64,000 nucleotides of DNA from the NCBI RefSeq assembly GCF_003626655.1, contig NZ_RBAN01000003.1:868001-932000 (forward strand). The letters run 5' to 3'. The notes beneath the pieces are model-generated. The model was not told the origin of the DNA. It worked only from the letters and a program-made list of their open reading frames with translations, and searched no databases. This DNA comes from Micromonospora costi (GTDB lineage: Bacteria; Actinomycetota; Actinomycetes; Mycobacteriales; Micromonosporaceae). A program made the translations under genes and the position numbers. Of this stretch, positions 51,301 to 64,000 are shown piece after piece (the first letter of the stretch is position 1; each line of letters begins with the position of its first letter).

Positions 51301-54294
51301 TCAGCCCAGCTCGGCGAGGAGCCGTTCGACCTCGTACCGCTCCGGCGCCTCGATCTCGCGGTAGAGCGCCAGCGCCCGGATCCAGTGGGCGCGGGCCTCG
51401 GCCGGGTCCGCGGCGCGCAGGCAGCGTGCGATGCCGTCCAATGCCCGGGCCTGCTCCTGGGGCAGGTTCATGCGGGTGGCGTCGCGCAGCACCCGCCGGT
51501 GCAGGTCGATGGCGCTCACCGGGTCGCCCTGCTCGCACAGTGCCCGGGCCAGCAGATTGCGCGAGACGGCCTCGCCGGCCCTGTCACCAGCGGCGCTCAT
51601 CGCCGCCAGTGCCTCCCGATGCCGCTCGGCGGCGATCTCGGGCCGGCCGGACGTCCGCTCCAGGACCCCGAGCTCGTTCAGCACCTCGCCCTCGCCGAAC
51701 CGGTTCCCCGCGGCGAGCTTGAAGTGCAGGGCGATCCGGAGCCGGCGGACGGCCTGGGCGTGATCTCCCATCCGGGCGCGGGCCGCCCCGATGTGACCGA
51801 TCGCGTTGACCAGCTGGTGCATGTCGCCCACCTCGCGGGCGAGGATGAGGTGCCGGCGTGCCATTGCCAGGGCCTCCTCGTACCGGCCCGCCGCGAGCAG
51901 GACGACCACCGCGTTGTTGAGCATCGAACTCGCGTTGACCCCGCCGCTCGCCAGGAGGTCCAGCCCGGCCTGGAGGTGTTCCATGGCGGCCGTGAACTGG
52001 CCCAGGTTGGCGTACGTGACGGCCAGGTTGTGCCGGGTCGCCACCTGCCCCGCCCGGTCGCCCAGCCCGGTCCGGAGCCGCAGCGCCACCTCCATGTGGT
52101 CGATCGCCTCACGGAACCGTCCCAGACGGAAGTAGCCGGACGCGAGGTAGTTGTGGATGGCGGCGACGGCGGCGTCATCGCCGAGCCGTTGGGCCGCGCG
52201 CAGGCCGATCACGTGCGTCTCGACCAGCTCGTCGAGGTGACCACCGGTGAACCAGTAGTGCCAGGAGGCCCGGACGAGCCGGTAGCAGTCCTCATCCATG
52301 CCTTCCCGGTCCGCGAGGCGGACGAGGGCGACCAGGACACGCCGGTTGTCGTCCAGCCAGCGGACGCCCTGCTTCCGGCAGGCGTCGACCAGATCCGGAC
52401 GGGTCGGTGGGGGAAGCGGGAGGTGCGCGTTCGTGGACCGCTCCACCCAGCGGACGTTGACGGCCGCGACCTGGAGATGATGGTCGAGGAGACGCTTCGT
52501 CGCCGCCGTGCGGTCCTCCGTCGACAGGTCGGTGCGCCAGAGATGGCGGGCGTAGTCGCTGACGAGGTCGTGGAACGTGAATCTTCCCCGCTCCGGTTCC
52601 TCCGCCAGGTGGACGTCCACCAGTTCGTCGACGAGGTCCCCGGCCTCGGCAAGGGACACGTCGGCCAACGCCGCCGCCGAGGGGACGTCGAACTGGCCTC
52701 CGGGGAAGCCCCCGAGCAGTCGGAACATCCGCTGTGAAGCCGCGCTCACCTGGGCGTACGACAGCGCGAACGCCCGCCCGACGGACCGCTCCCCCGCCAC
52801 CAGCTCGGTCAGGGCGTCCCGGCCGCCGGTGAGGCGGGCGGCCAGGTCCGCGATCCGCCAACGGGGACGGTGTGCCAGCCGTGCCGCGGCGAGCCGGATG
52901 GCCAGCGGCAGGTACCCGCATCCGCGCACCACCTCGGCGGCGGCCTCCGGCTCGGCGGCCACCCGCTCCGGGCCGACCACCCGCGCGAGCAGCTCGATCC
53001 CCTCGTCGGGGTCGAGCACCGCGAGCGAGGACGGCCGGCCCTCGTCCAGCCCGGTCAGCCGTCGCCTGCTCGTGATGAGCGTGAGGGTGCCCGGCCCGCT
53101 GGGCAGCAGCTTCGCCACCTGCGCGGCGCTCGCCGCGTTGTCGAGCACCACCACGGCACGCCGGTCGGCCAGCTCGCTGCGCCAGAGCGCGGCCCGCTCG
53201 TCCTCGTCCAGCGGGATCCGCTCACCCGGCACACCGAGCTGGCGCAGCAGCGCGGCGAGCGCGGCGGCCGGGGGCACCGGTTCCCGCTCGCTGTGCCCGT
53301 GCAGGTCGATGAAGAGCTGCGCGTCGGGATAGCGGTCGCTCAACGCGGTGGCGAGGTGGATGGCCAGGGTGGTCTTCCCGCTGCCCGCCATCCCGTCGAT
53401 GAGCTGGACCCGCGTACGGTCCTCCTCGATCTCCTTGACCAGCCGCGCGAGGGTCTCCTGACGGCCCGTGAAGTCCTGGATGGCCCGGGGCAGGGCGCGG
53501 ACGGGAGTGGCGCGCGGGCTCTGCGGGCCGGCCAGCGCGAGATCACCGGCGAGCACCCGCTGGTGCAGCTCCTGCAACGTCGGGCCCGGCTCGATGCCCA
53601 GCTCCTCCGTGTAGAGCCGCCGCCCGTCCCGGTAGACGGCGAGCGCGTCCGCCTGCCGGCCGACCGCCGAGAGGGCGAGCATCAGGTGGCCGCGAAGCCG
53701 CTCGCGCAGCGGGTGCCGGTCCACGGCCTCGGTCAGCTCGTCCAGCAGCTCGGCGGCGTGGCCGAGGCGCACCTCGACGTCCACGCACTCCTCCAGCGCG
53801 GCGAGCCGCTGTTCGTCGAGCACCTGCGCCCGCCGCCGGACGCTCCGGCTCGTGATGCCGGCGAGCGCCGGCCCCCGCCAGTGCGCGAGCGCGGCCCGGA
53901 AGTGCCGGCGCGCCTCGGCGAGCTGACCGGCGCCGAGCGCGGCCCGCGCGGCGTCGACGCCCCTCGTGAACACGTCGGCGTCGAGTTCACCGGGCGCGGT
54001 CCGGACGCCGTACCCGACCGGGTCGGTGACGATGCTCTCCGGCCGTACGCCGAGCTGGGTGAGCCGGCGCCGGAGCCGGGACACGCACGTCTGCACCTGG
54101 GCCCGGGCGGTGGCCGGCGGCCGGTCCTCCCAGATCGCGTCGACCAGGTCCTCCACCGGCACGATCCGGTTGGCGCGCAGCAGCAGCATGGCAAGCACCG
54201 TGCGGTCCCGACCCGCGGTGACGGTGGCCTCACCGTCGCCGACCCGCAGGGGCCCAAGGATCCCGAACACCGTCCCCGCTCCCGTGCGACTCAC
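51301..54294 (-). CDS. SARP/AfsR-type regulator with NB-ARC and TPR domains
   Basis: This 997-residue protein has an OmpR-like winged helix (FGILGPLRVGDGEATVTAGRDRTVLAMLLLRANRIVPVEDLVDAIW) and a BTAD domain (VDVEVRLGHAAELLDELTEAVDRHPLRERLRGHLMLALSAVGRQADALAVYRDGRRLYTEELGIEPGPTLQELH). An NB-ARC ATPase follows (P-loop IDGMAGSGKTTLAI near residue 310, ending in FTFHDLVSDYARHLW), and ~6 TPR units make up the C-terminal third. This is the large AfsR-like form that integrates signals to activate targets. It stands between the two fumarase genes; no biosynthetic cluster is nearby, so its target is unknown. Confidence 0.93.
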   Translation of the reverse strand: MSRTGAGTVFGILGPLRVGDGEATVTAGRDRTVLAMLLLRANRIVPVEDLVDAIWEDRPPATARAQVQTCVSRLRRRLTQLGVRPESIVTDPVGYGVRTAPGELDADVFTRGVDAARAALGAGQLAEARRHFRAALAHWRGPALAGITSRSVRRRAQVLDEQRLAALEECVDVEVRLGHAAELLDELTEAVDRHPLRERLRGHLMLALSAVGRQADALAVYRDGRRLYTEELGIEPGPTLQELHQRVLAGDLALAGPQSPRATPVRALPRAIQDFTGRQETLARLVKEIEEDRTRVQLIDGMAGSGKTTLAIHLATALSDRYPDAQLFIDLHGHSEREPVPPAAALAALLRQLGVPGERIPLDEDERAALWRSELADRRAVVVLDNAASAAQVAKLLPSGPGTLTLITSRRRLTGLDEGRPSSLAVLDPDEGIELLARVVGPERVAAEPEAAAEVVRGCGYLPLAIRLAAARLAHRPRWRIADLAARLTGGRDALTELVAGERSVGRAFALSYAQVSAASQRMFRLLGGFPGGQFDVPSAAALADVSLAEAGDLVDELVDVHLAEEPERGRFTFHDLVSDYARHLWRTDLSTEDRTAATKRLLDHHLQVAAVNVRWVERSTNAHLPLPPPTRPDLVDACRKQGVRWLDDNRRVLVALVRLADREGMDEDCYRLVRASWHYWFTGGHLDELVETHVIGLRAAQRLGDDAAVAAIHNYLASGYFRLGRFREAIDHMEVALRLRTGLGDRAGQVATRHNLAVTYANLGQFTAAMEHLQAGLDLLASGGVNASSMLNNAVVVLLAAGRYEEALAMARRHLILAREVGDMHQLVNAIGHIGAARARMGDHAQAVRRLRIALHFKLAAGNRFGEGEVLNELGVLERTSGRPEIAAERHREALAAMSAAGDRAGEAVSRNLLARALCEQGDPVSAIDLHRRVLRDATRMNLPQEQARALDGIARCLRAADPAEARAHWIRALALYREIEAPERYEVERLLAELG

Positions 54295-54425
54295 CGTGTA
54301 ACGCTCAGCAGCGTAGCCCGGTCGTGACGCGACGTCTCCTCACGGTGATAGCGATGTGAGAGCGGTTCGGCAGCGACGAGCGTCAGACTTCTGGTGGGGT
54401 GTCAGCGATGGCATCCGACGGGGGC

Positions 54426-54453
54426 GGTGCGCCCGCCCAACGGCGGGCGCACC
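54426..54453. terminator. 12-bp hairpin after class I fumarase gene
   Basis: GGTGCGCCCGCC (54426-54437), loop CAAC, and GGCGGGCGCACC (54442-54453) form a perfect stem ~40 bp past the fumarase stop (minus strand). No U-tract follows. Confidence 0.65.
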
Positions 54454-54490
54454 GACGTCGACGGCGACGGGCAACCGGCCCGTCCCCGCG

Positions 54491-56158
<1,668 letters not shown>

Positions 56159-56239
56159 GAGCGGAAAGCCTAGGGCAGACCGGTCGATCATTCCCACCCG
56201 CCGGGGTACCCCTGGGACGCCGCTCTCACCCGGCCCGGT

Positions 56240-57682
56240 TCAGCCCTCGTTGCCGGCCGGGCACAACTCGCGCTTCGGGCCGCAGGAGTCGTCGCCGCCG
56301 GGGGTGGGGCCCGTGCCGCCCGGGCCCGTGGTCGGTGTGCCGCCGTCGCCGGGACGGCCGGGCGGTGTGCCCGCCACGCCGCCGAAACGGACGTACGCGA
56401 TCTCCCGCCCCTCGCCGATGATCATGCCGTTCGGACCGACGGCGAGCGCGTTCGCCGAGGTCCGGAGCAGGGCCAGTTCGCGGCCGCTGCGCGGGTCGAG
56501 CGCGACGAGCCGGTTCGGCTTCTCGTCGGCGACCACGGCCGCGTACGGGGTGAGGACCGCGCCCGCCTTCGCGCTGGCCGGGCGGGTCCACAGCGCCCGC
56601 TCGGCGGTCAGCGCCCGGGCCACGATCGACCGTTGGTCGGCCGCGCGGGCCAGCGCGTACCGGTCGTCGACGGCGACCAGCTTCTCGCGTTCCGCGCCCA
56701 CCCAGAGCAGCCGCCCGTCGTACCCGTCGAGGACCGCCTCCCGGCCGTCCGGCGCCACCCCGATCAGCACGTTGCGGGCGCCCTGCGGGTCCTCCCGCTG
56801 CACGCAACCGGCGCTGTCGGCGGTGCGCAGGTTGATGCCGGCCCGGTGCCAGACCTGCTGCCCGGTGGCCGGGTCGACCCCGGAGATGGCGAAGTAGCAG
56901 CTGCCGTCCTCGGATCGGGCCGTGATGCGCAGCAGGCGCCCACCCACCACGGAGAGGCGTTCCTCGCGGCCGGGCTCGACGTTCTGCAGCACCGAGCCGG
57001 TGGCGGTGTCGACCACGTGCACGCGGCCGTCGACGGGGAAGCCGAGCAGCGGCGGCACCGCCTCCGGCCCGGCGATGCCCTCGTCGAGCCGGGGCGCGGT
57101 CAGCCGCCGGGTGCCACGCAGCCCGGGATTGTCGGCGAACAGGCCGCTGCCCACACCGGGCAGGAACGCCGTCCACAGTGGGGTGGTGCCGCGCGGGTCC
57201 CAGGCGCTCAGCGTGCAGTCGGTCGGCTCGGTGCAGCGGGCGTCGAGCAGCAGGTTGCGGTAGGTCCAGACGGCCACCGCGTCGTCGTCGCGTCGCCGGG
57301 TCACGCCGGTGGTCGGGTCGAGCACCTCGTACCCCTTGACCAGCAGCTTGCCCACGACGACCACCGCGTCGCGCTCGCCGCCGGCGACCGCCGCCCAGTC
57401 GGCCTTGCGCTCCCAGAGCTGGCTGCCGGTGGTCAGGGCCCGGGCCTCGACCCGCGTACGCTGCTCGACGACGACGGTGTCGCCCGCGAACGTCACGGTC
57501 TTCGGGGTGCCGCCGACACGCTGCTGCCACACCACGTCGGGCTCGGCGATGGGCTCGCTCCGGTCGACCCAGTCCCACACCCCGGGGAACGGGTTCCACA
57601 CCCCGGTCGCGGCGAGGACGACGACCGCGACGAGCGCGAGCAGCAACACGTTGCGTACGCCCCGCCCGCTCCCCTTCGCCAC
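56240..57682 (-). CDS. Membrane-anchored PQQ-like beta-propeller protein
   Basis: This 480-residue protein has a signal-anchor helix (NVLLLALVAVVVLAATGVW) and ~7 beta-propeller blades of the PQQ-like WD-type (VWQQRVGGTPKTVTFAGDTVVVEQRTRVEALTTGSQLWERK pattern; LTAERALWTRPASAK). It ends in a Gly/Thr/Pro tail with two Cys. It has no dehydrogenase catalytic residues, so it is more likely a binding or assembly protein (BamB-like) outside the membrane. GTG 57682 lies 6 nt after TACCGT, suggesting a leaderless mRNA; GTG 57688 is the alternative. Confidence 0.83.
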   Translation of the reverse strand: MAKGSGRGVRNVLLLALVAVVVLAATGVWNPFPGVWDWVDRSEPIAEPDVVWQQRVGGTPKTVTFAGDTVVVEQRTRVEARALTTGSQLWERKADWAAVAGGERDAVVVVGKLLVKGYEVLDPTTGVTRRRDDDAVAVWTYRNLLLDARCTEPTDCTLSAWDPRGTTPLWTAFLPGVGSGLFADNPGLRGTRRLTAPRLDEGIAGPEAVPPLLGFPVDGRVHVVDTATGSVLQNVEPGREERLSVVGGRLLRITARSEDGSCYFAISGVDPATGQQVWHRAGINLRTADSAGCVQREDPQGARNVLIGVAPDGREAVLDGYDGRLLWVGAEREKLVAVDDRYALARAADQRSIVARALTAERALWTRPASAKAGAVLTPYAAVVADEKPNRLVALDPRSGRELALLRTSANALAVGPNGMIIGEGREIAYVRFGGVAGTPPGRPGDGGTPTTGPGGTGPTPGGDDSCGPKRELCPAGNEG

Positions 57683-57776
57683 ACGCACACGGTAGCCACG
57701 ATCACGGATCTCCCGTGCGCCCGCGTCGCCGTGTCGCCGCGCTTTCTGCGACGGAAGGTGTTATCGGGAGCCGCCG

Positions 57777-59611
<1,835 letters not shown>

Positions 59612-59622
59612 CACTTGCGGAT

Positions 59623-60321
59623 GTGACGCAGCCCCCGTCGTACCCGACGCCGCCGGCGGGTGGGCCCTGGCCCACCGCCGGCGGTTTCGCACCCCCGGCC
59701 GCCCCCCAGCCGTACGGTGTGCCGCCGCAGTACGCCCCGCCGGGGTACCCGCCACCCGGGTACCCGTACCAGCCGACCCCGCCCCCGGTGATCACTCCGG
59801 CCGGTCAGCCGCTGGCCAGCTTCGCCGATCGGCTGCTGGCCTGGCTGCTGGACATGGTGATCGCGGCCGGCGTGATGTCCCTGCTGTTCATGCCGGTCTT
59901 CCTGGTCATCTGGTGGAACATGGTCACCGAGCTGAGCCGGATGAGCGCGGACGGCACGTCCGCGCCGCCCGACCCGGCCATGATGATCACGGATGTCATG
60001 TTGCCGCTGCTGCTCGCGGAACTCGGGCTGCTGGTGCTGACGCTCGTCCTGTACTGGCTCTACCACGTCGAGTACCTGCTGCGGCACGGCGGCCAGACGC
60101 TCGGCAAGAAGGTGATGAAGATCCGCGTGGTGCCGCTCGACCCGACACGCGCCCTGGACCGGGGCCTGGCCGGCCGGCGCTGGCTCGTGCAGCACCTGGG
60201 CAGCGCCTTCGTGCCCGGGCTCAGCTACCTGGACGGGCTCTGGCAGCTCTGGGACAAGCCCTGGCAGCAGTGCCTCCACGACAGGTTCGCCGGAACGGTC
60301 GTCGTTAAGGTGTCTGCGTGA
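59623..60321 (+). CDS. RDD-family membrane protein
   Basis: The N-terminal ~60 residues of this 232-residue protein are Pro/Gly/Tyr-rich ([15 protein letters not shown]), as common in actinobacterial membrane proteins. The RDD domain follows: [66 protein letters not shown]. The Arg-Asp-Asp signature appears as DRLLAWLLD. It may be a transporter or scaffold. Its GTG starts 11 bp after hppD; its stop overlaps the next gene (GTGA). Confidence 0.88.
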   Translation: MTQPPSYPTPPAGGPWPTAGGFAPPAAPQPYGVPPQYAPPGYPPPGYPYQPTPPPVITPAGQPLASFADRLLAWLLDMVIAAGVMSLLFMPVFLVIWWNMVTELSRMSADGTSAPPDPAMMITDVMLPLLLAELGLLVLTLVLYWLYHVEYLLRHGGQTLGKKVMKIRVVPLDPTRALDRGLAGRRWLVQHLGSAFVPGLSYLDGLWQLWDKPWQQCLHDRFAGTVVVKVSA

Positions 60322-61310
60322 GCGTGCAACCCGGCTGGTACGTCGACCCCGCCGATCCCGAGACCCGGCGGTACTGGGATGGCGAGGGCTGGATCGGCGC
60401 GCCCATCCCCGTCGACGCCACCCCGCCGGACGGGCCCCCGCCCGTCGAGCCCCCGCCCGTCGAGACCCCACCAGCGGCGCCACAGCCGGTCGCGCCCGGC
60501 GCGGGCCCCGTGCCCGCCCCGAGTTCCGCCCCGCCGGCCGCCGGCCACGCGCCGGGCCCGGTGCCGCCCGGCGCCGCCGGGCCCCCGCCGGGCTGGCCCC
60601 CGCCCCCGCCGGGGTACGGCCACCCAGGCGCTCCACCGCCTCCGGGGTACGGCCACCCGGGCGCCCCGCCGCCTCCGGGGTGGGCCCCGCCGGGCTGGGC
60701 CGCCCGGATGCCCGAGCCGCGGCCGCACGGGCTGCCGCTGGCCAACTTCGGCACCCGCCTGGTCGCCCGCCTGATCGACCTCGTCGTCCTCCTGGCCCTC
60801 AACGTGGTGGTCAACGGCTGGTTCGTCTGGCGGTTCATCCAGGAGTACGCCCCGTACTCGCGAGAGGTGCTGCGCCGCGTCGAGGCCGGCAACACCTCCC
60901 GGGAAGGGCTGCCGCCGATCGGCGAGCAGGCGGGTGGCCTCCAGTTGGCGATCCTGCTGATCACCATCGGGCTCTGGCTCGCGTACGAGGTGCCGGCCGT
61001 GGCATCCACCGGGCAGACGTTCGGCAAGCGGGTGATGCGGATCAAGGTGGTGGCACTCTCCGCCGACCAGCCGCTCGGCTTCGGCCGGTCCTTCCGCCGG
61101 TGGAACACCTACGGCGGGCTGCCCACGCTGCTCTGGTGCTGCTTCGGCATCGGCCTGCTGTTCCAGCTCCTCGACGCGCTGTCCCCCCTCTTCGACCACC
61201 CGTTGCGGCAGGCACTGCACGACAAGCGGGCCCAGACCGTGGTCGTGCAACTCCCCCACGCCGCCCCCGCCCCGAACGACCGCTCCAATCCCCCGGGAGA
61301 CACCCCATGA
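60318..61310 (+). CDS. RDD-family membrane protein with DUF2510 N-terminus
   Basis: The N-terminus of this 330-residue protein ([26 protein letters not shown]) is a DUF2510 motif (PGWYxDPxxxxxxRYWDGxxW). A ~100-residue Pro/Gly/Ala-rich linker leads to an RDD domain with three helices ([60 protein letters not shown]). It is a paralogue of the preceding protein. GTG 60318 overlaps the previous stop, and its stop overlaps the next gene's ATG, so the three genes are co-translated. Confidence 0.9.
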   Translation: MSVQPGWYVDPADPETRRYWDGEGWIGAPIPVDATPPDGPPPVEPPPVETPPAAPQPVAPGAGPVPAPSSAPPAAGHAPGPVPPGAAGPPPGWPPPPPGYGHPGAPPPPGYGHPGAPPPPGWAPPGWAARMPEPRPHGLPLANFGTRLVARLIDLVVLLALNVVVNGWFVWRFIQEYAPYSREVLRRVEAGNTSREGLPPIGEQAGGLQLAILLITIGLWLAYEVPAVASTGQTFGKRVMRIKVVALSADQPLGFGRSFRRWNTYGGLPTLLWCCFGIGLLFQLLDALSPLFDHPLRQALHDKRAQTVVVQLPHAAPAPNDRSNPPGDTP

Positions 61311-62410
61311 CCGACACCGGACGTCCCGAGCCGGCGGTACGGCTCACCCGCGCCGACCTGGACGCGCTGCCCAACTACGTGCCCGGTCGCAGCCCGGCCG
61401 ACCTGGCCCGCGAGCTGGGGCTGCCCGAGGCGATCAAGCTGGCCAGCAACGAGGTCCCGTTCGGCCCGCTGCCCGGTGTGGTGGAGGCCGTCGCCGAGGC
61501 CGCCGCCGGGGTGCACCGCTACCCGGACATGGGTGTCGTCGCGCTCCGCGACGCGCTGGCCGAGCGGTACGGCGTGGCCGCGGACCGGGTGGCCACCGGC
61601 TGCGGCTCCGTGGCGCTGGCCGAGCACCTGGTGCGGGCCACCTGCCTGCCCGGTGACGAGCTGGTCTACTCGTGGCGCTCGTTCGAGGCGTACCCCATCA
61701 TCGCGGCGACCAGCGGCGCGACCAGCGTGCGCGTGCCCAACGACCCGGGCCACGGCCACGACCTCGACGCGATGGCGGCCGCGGTGACCGACCGGACCCG
61801 GATGGTGCTGGTCTGCAACCCGAACAACCCCACCGGCACGTCCGTACGCAAGGCGGAGCTGGACCGCTTCCTCGACGCCGTGCCCGACGACGTGCTCGTG
61901 GTGATCGACGAGGCGTACCGGGAGTTCGTCACCGACCCCGAGGTGCCCGACGGGCTGACCTACCTCGACCGGCCGAACGTGGCGGTGCTGCGCACCCTCT
62001 CCAAGGCGTGGGGGCTGGCCGGCCTGCGGGTCGGTTTCCTGGTCGCCCAGCCCGAGGTGGCCGCCGCCGTCCGCAAGGTGGTCACCCCGTTCTCCACCAG
62101 CATGGTGGCCCAGGCCGCCGCGCTGGCCGCGCTCGCGCAGGCCGACGAGGTGGCGCGCCGGTGCGCCCTGGTGGTCACCGAGCGGGACCGGGTCACCGAG
62201 GCCGTGCGGAAGCTGGTGCCGGAGGTGCCGACCAGCCAGGCGAACTTCGTCTGGCTGCCGCTCGGCGACCGGGCGGTGGCGTTCGGCAAGGCGTGCGAGG
62301 CCCGCGGCGTGATCGTCCGGCCGTTCCCCGGCGACGGGGTACGCGTCACCATCGGCACCCCGGCCGAGAACGACGCCTTCCTTGCCGCCGCCGAGGCGGC
62401 GCTGGCCTGA
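61307..62410 (+). CDS. hisC: HisC-type aminotransferase (aromatic amino acid/histidinol-phosphate)
   Basis: This 367-residue class I/II PLP aminotransferase has [45 protein letters not shown] (substrate Asn), [10 protein letters not shown] and the PLP lysine in [20 protein letters not shown]. It could be a second histidinol-phosphate aminotransferase or an aromatic aminotransferase giving 4-hydroxyphenylpyruvate for HppD. The position near hppD favours the latter, but the sequence alone cannot separate them. ATG 61307 overlaps the RDD gene and has GGGAGA upstream. Confidence 0.9.
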   Translation: MTDTGRPEPAVRLTRADLDALPNYVPGRSPADLARELGLPEAIKLASNEVPFGPLPGVVEAVAEAAAGVHRYPDMGVVALRDALAERYGVAADRVATGCGSVALAEHLVRATCLPGDELVYSWRSFEAYPIIAATSGATSVRVPNDPGHGHDLDAMAAAVTDRTRMVLVCNPNNPTGTSVRKAELDRFLDAVPDDVLVVIDEAYREFVTDPEVPDGLTYLDRPNVAVLRTLSKAWGLAGLRVGFLVAQPEVAAAVRKVVTPFSTSMVAQAAALAALAQADEVARRCALVVTERDRVTEAVRKLVPEVPTSQANFVWLPLGDRAVAFGKACEARGVIVRPFPGDGVRVTIGTPAENDAFLAAAEAALA

Positions 62411-62438
62411 CCGACGGCCCCCGCCCCGCCCGCTTCCA

Positions 62439-62497
62439 GGAAGTCGCGGTGTCCCGCCCGTCCGGACAGCGCGACTTCCGGAAAGTCGAGTCGATCA
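62439..62497. repeat. Dispersed nested palindrome, family C (C2)
   Basis: GGAAGTCGCGGTGTCC (62439-62454) and GGACAGCGCGACTTCC (62464-62479) form a 16-bp stem with one mismatch. The right tail matches C1 (CGACTTCC..., GTCGAGTCGATCA). The left outer arm of C1 is missing. TCA at 62495-62497 is the stop codon of the small secreted gene. Confidence 0.85.
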
Positions 62498-62626
62498 CCC
62501 GTGCACGGTGACGTCGACGCCCACGGTCCTGGCCGGCTGGACCGTGGACGGGCTCGGCGCGGCGTCGGCCGGCGCCGGGGTGATCAGGATGATGATCGCG
62601 CCCACCAGGGCTGCCAGGAGTCGCAC
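62495..62626 (-). CDS. Small secreted peptide (43 residues), leaderless
   Basis: GTG 62626 is followed by VRLLAALVGAIIILITPAPADA, a signal peptide with AxA cleavage, leaving a ~21-residue peptide (APSPSTVQPARTVGVDVTVHG). The promoter is strong: TCGACA, 18 nt, TATAGT, then 6 nt to the GTG, so the transcript is probably leaderless. I recognise no homologue. Its stop codon lies in repeat C2. It may be a short secreted or signalling peptide; very short coding sequences carry a high false-positive risk. Confidence 0.5.
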   Translation of the reverse strand: MRLLAALVGAIIILITPAPADAAPSPSTVQPARTVGVDVTVHG

Positions 62627-62632
62627 AGGGCG

Positions 62633-62662
62633 ACTATAGGTAACATATGTCCGATTTGTCGA
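62633..62662 (-). promoter_or_regulatory. Promoter with -10 TATAGT for small secreted peptide
   Basis: TCGACA (62662-62657 on the minus strand), 18 nt, TATAGT (62638-62633). The start codon lies at the predicted +1. Confidence 0.6.
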
Positions 62663-62682
62663 GCACGACACCCGGGTGTCGA

Positions 62683-63936
62683 TCAGGTCGCCGCCAGGAC
62701 GAGCGGCTCGCTGCCGAGGAAATAGCCCTGGTCGTCCGCGTCCGGGTCGACCGGCTCCCGGAGGCGCTCGACGGCGAGGTAACCGTCGGCCGCGTACGCC
62801 GCCCCGGGCGCGTAGCCCGTGCCGTCCCGCCCGACCGTCAGGCTGAACCGGGACCGTTCGGCGCCCGTCGCCGGGTCCAGCGTGACCAGGTCGTTCACGT
62901 CGGTCAGCAGGTGCACCCGGCCGGGCTGCACGGCCACCACCCGTGCCGACCCCAGGTCGGGCCGGCGCCACAGCTCCTTCCCGCTCCGCGCGGCCCGGCC
63001 GACCGGCACACCGTCGACGATCCCCACCGCCTGCTCGCCGACGAGCTGGCTGTCGAGCCCGTCGAGCGCGGGCGCGGCCACCGGCGTGGCGGCCCCGAAC
63101 AGCCATCCCCGGCCTGCCGCGTCGCCCGGCTCCGCCGTCCGCAGGGCGGCGCAGCCGGACCGCCCGCTGCGGCAGCCGACCGGGGTCACCACGAGGTCGT
63201 CGCCGGCACCAGGGGGCCACCACCGGCCGCTCACCGCGCCGGACGCCGCGTCCCGGAACTCCACGGCGGCCGGGCCTCCGCACCGGTCCACGCTCACCAC
63301 CTGACCGGTCGAGGTCGTGCCCACGTCGGTGCGGCAGCCCGTGCCGACGGCGGCGCTCCACAGCTCCCGCCCGCCGGCCAGGTCCACGCCCCGCGCCCCG
63401 CCGTCGCCGGTCGCCACCACGACCTCCCGGCCGTCACCGGTCCGGGTGAGGTAGAGCCCGGGCGGGCTCCACACGACGGTGGCGGCGGTACGCCGTACCA
63501 CCGGTTCCTCCGTGGGCACCGGGCCGTCGGCCCGCCACGCCACACGCCCGTCCCGCGCGTCCAGCGCCACGAGGCGTCCGTCGGACCAGCGGCTCACCAC
63601 GGTGGTCCCGCTCGCCACCACCCCGACCAGTTCCGCCGGCCACCGGCGGTACGACCAGAAGGGCGTGCTCCGGTACCGGCCGTCGACCGGCCGGTCCGCG
63701 TAGACCTGGCGGTGCGCCGCGTACACCCGCAGCCGGCCGTCCACGATCAGCGGGGCCACGGGCAGCCGGCCGATCACGCCGGGCGACGGCTGGGCGGCGG
63801 CGGGATAGCCGCCGCGGGCCACCGTGCTGACCTCGGCGGGGGCCAGCACCCGGTACACCGTGGCCGCGACCGCCGCGGTGACGAGCAGTACCGCCACCGC
63901 CAGCACGACCCGTCGCCGGCCGTTGCGGAACCCCAT
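62683..63936 (-). CDS. Membrane-anchored beta-propeller protein (PQQ-like)
   Basis: This 417-residue protein has an N-terminal anchor helix (VVLAVAVLLVTAAVAATVYRVL) followed by repeats of PQQ-like propeller blades (VDGRLRVYAAHRQVYADRPVDG; RLVALDARDGRVAWRADG; LVTLDPATGAERSRFSL). It is similar in layout to the protein at 56240, so two paralogues lie within 7 kb. ATG 63936 is set by GGAGG 6 nt upstream; GTG 63942 also lies in frame. Function unknown; assembly-factor or ligand-binding roles are possible. Confidence 0.82.
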   Translation of the reverse strand: MGFRNGRRRVVLAVAVLLVTAAVAATVYRVLAPAEVSTVARGGYPAAAQPSPGVIGRLPVAPLIVDGRLRVYAAHRQVYADRPVDGRYRSTPFWSYRRWPAELVGVVASGTTVVSRWSDGRLVALDARDGRVAWRADGPVPTEEPVVRRTAATVVWSPPGLYLTRTGDGREVVVATGDGGARGVDLAGGRELWSAAVGTGCRTDVGTTSTGQVVSVDRCGGPAAVEFRDAASGAVSGRWWPPGAGDDLVVTPVGCRSGRSGCAALRTAEPGDAAGRGWLFGAATPVAAPALDGLDSQLVGEQAVGIVDGVPVGRAARSGKELWRRPDLGSARVVAVQPGRVHLLTDVNDLVTLDPATGAERSRFSLTVGRDGTGYAPGAAYAADGYLAVERLREPVDPDADDQGYFLGSEPLVLAAT

Positions 63937-64000
63937 TCGCACCTCCGCCCGGCACCCTACCCAGCGCGGCTGGGCACCGGCTGACGAGGTGACGGGGATC

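Noticed and set aside
49597-52737. Plus-strand 1046-codon open frame across fumC and the SARP gene
   Set aside because: Antisense shadow: the composition is His/Gly/Asp/Arg-rich and without motifs, whereas the minus strand encodes fumarase and an AfsR-like protein.

Overview
This window comes from a very GC-rich actinomycete, most likely a Micromonosporaceae member (Micromonospora-like). The grounds are the G/C-saturated third codon positions, the many GTG starts, and family content typical of filamentous actinobacteria: a cvn conservon, an actinobacterial gvp gas-vesicle cluster, a large SARP regulator, an HTH/DUF397 pair, DUF3263, DUF4032 and MsiK. The genus is an inference. No phage, transposase, CRISPR or biosynthetic gene cluster core is visible; it reads as ordinary chromosome with accessory patches.

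Layout. (1) 3-4399: a conservon (sensor kinase-like CvnA, roadblock CvnB, DUF742 CvnC, GTPase CvnD), then a small octapeptide-repeat protein and a CDC48-type double AAA+ ATPase. (2) 7441-16726, minus strand: a gas vesicle operon (in transcription order: small protein, SRPBCC protein, gvpA, F, G, O, J, L, S, K). Upstream lie a GNAT enzyme, a PP2C-like phosphatase and three envelope/stress proteins (DUF3618, holin-like, Gln/Ala-rich). Two sigma-B/F-like promoters (GNNT-N15-GGGTAS) and a nested hairpin in the gvp 5' UTR suggest stress-responsive control. (3) 16950-19708: DUF3263 protein and a two-gene ABC exporter with twin palindromic operators. (4) 19776-23765: a DeoR regulator divergent from an amino-sugar operon (SIS isomerase, ROK kinase, NagA). 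(5) 24274-37076: housekeeping and accessory genes (DUF4032, PAP2, APC permease, TrkA-domain channel-like protein, CrtU-like oxidoreductase, HNH, enoyl-CoA hydratase, VOC/AraC pair, TipA-like MerR, aldo/keto reductase). (6) 37190-39625: a small basic protein with a sigma-B-like promoter, a secreted anchored protein, an acidic unknown and tRNA-Thr(TGT). (7) 39977-49804: msiK, rlmB, cysS, an IclR regulator, an endonuclease-like protein, a HAD hydrolase, EamA/CGNR and the HTH/DUF397 pair. (8) 49843-63936: class II fumarase, SARP, class I fumarase, two beta-propeller proteins, an Lrp/hppD divergent pair, two RDD proteins and an aminotransferase.

The most unusual signal lies outside the genes. Nine dispersed intergenic elements in three families (A: CGATCATGCAG...CTGCATGATCG; B: TGATCGACTCC plus CGGCGATSTGG; C: nested GTCGCGGTGTCC palindrome ending CGAGTCGATCA) sit at gene 3' ends, mostly between convergent genes. 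Three of them donate the TGA stop codon of the adjacent gene through their terminal TGATC. A second pattern is a set of genes whose -10 hexamer (TANNNT) lies exactly 6-7 nt before an RTG start, implying leaderless mRNAs.
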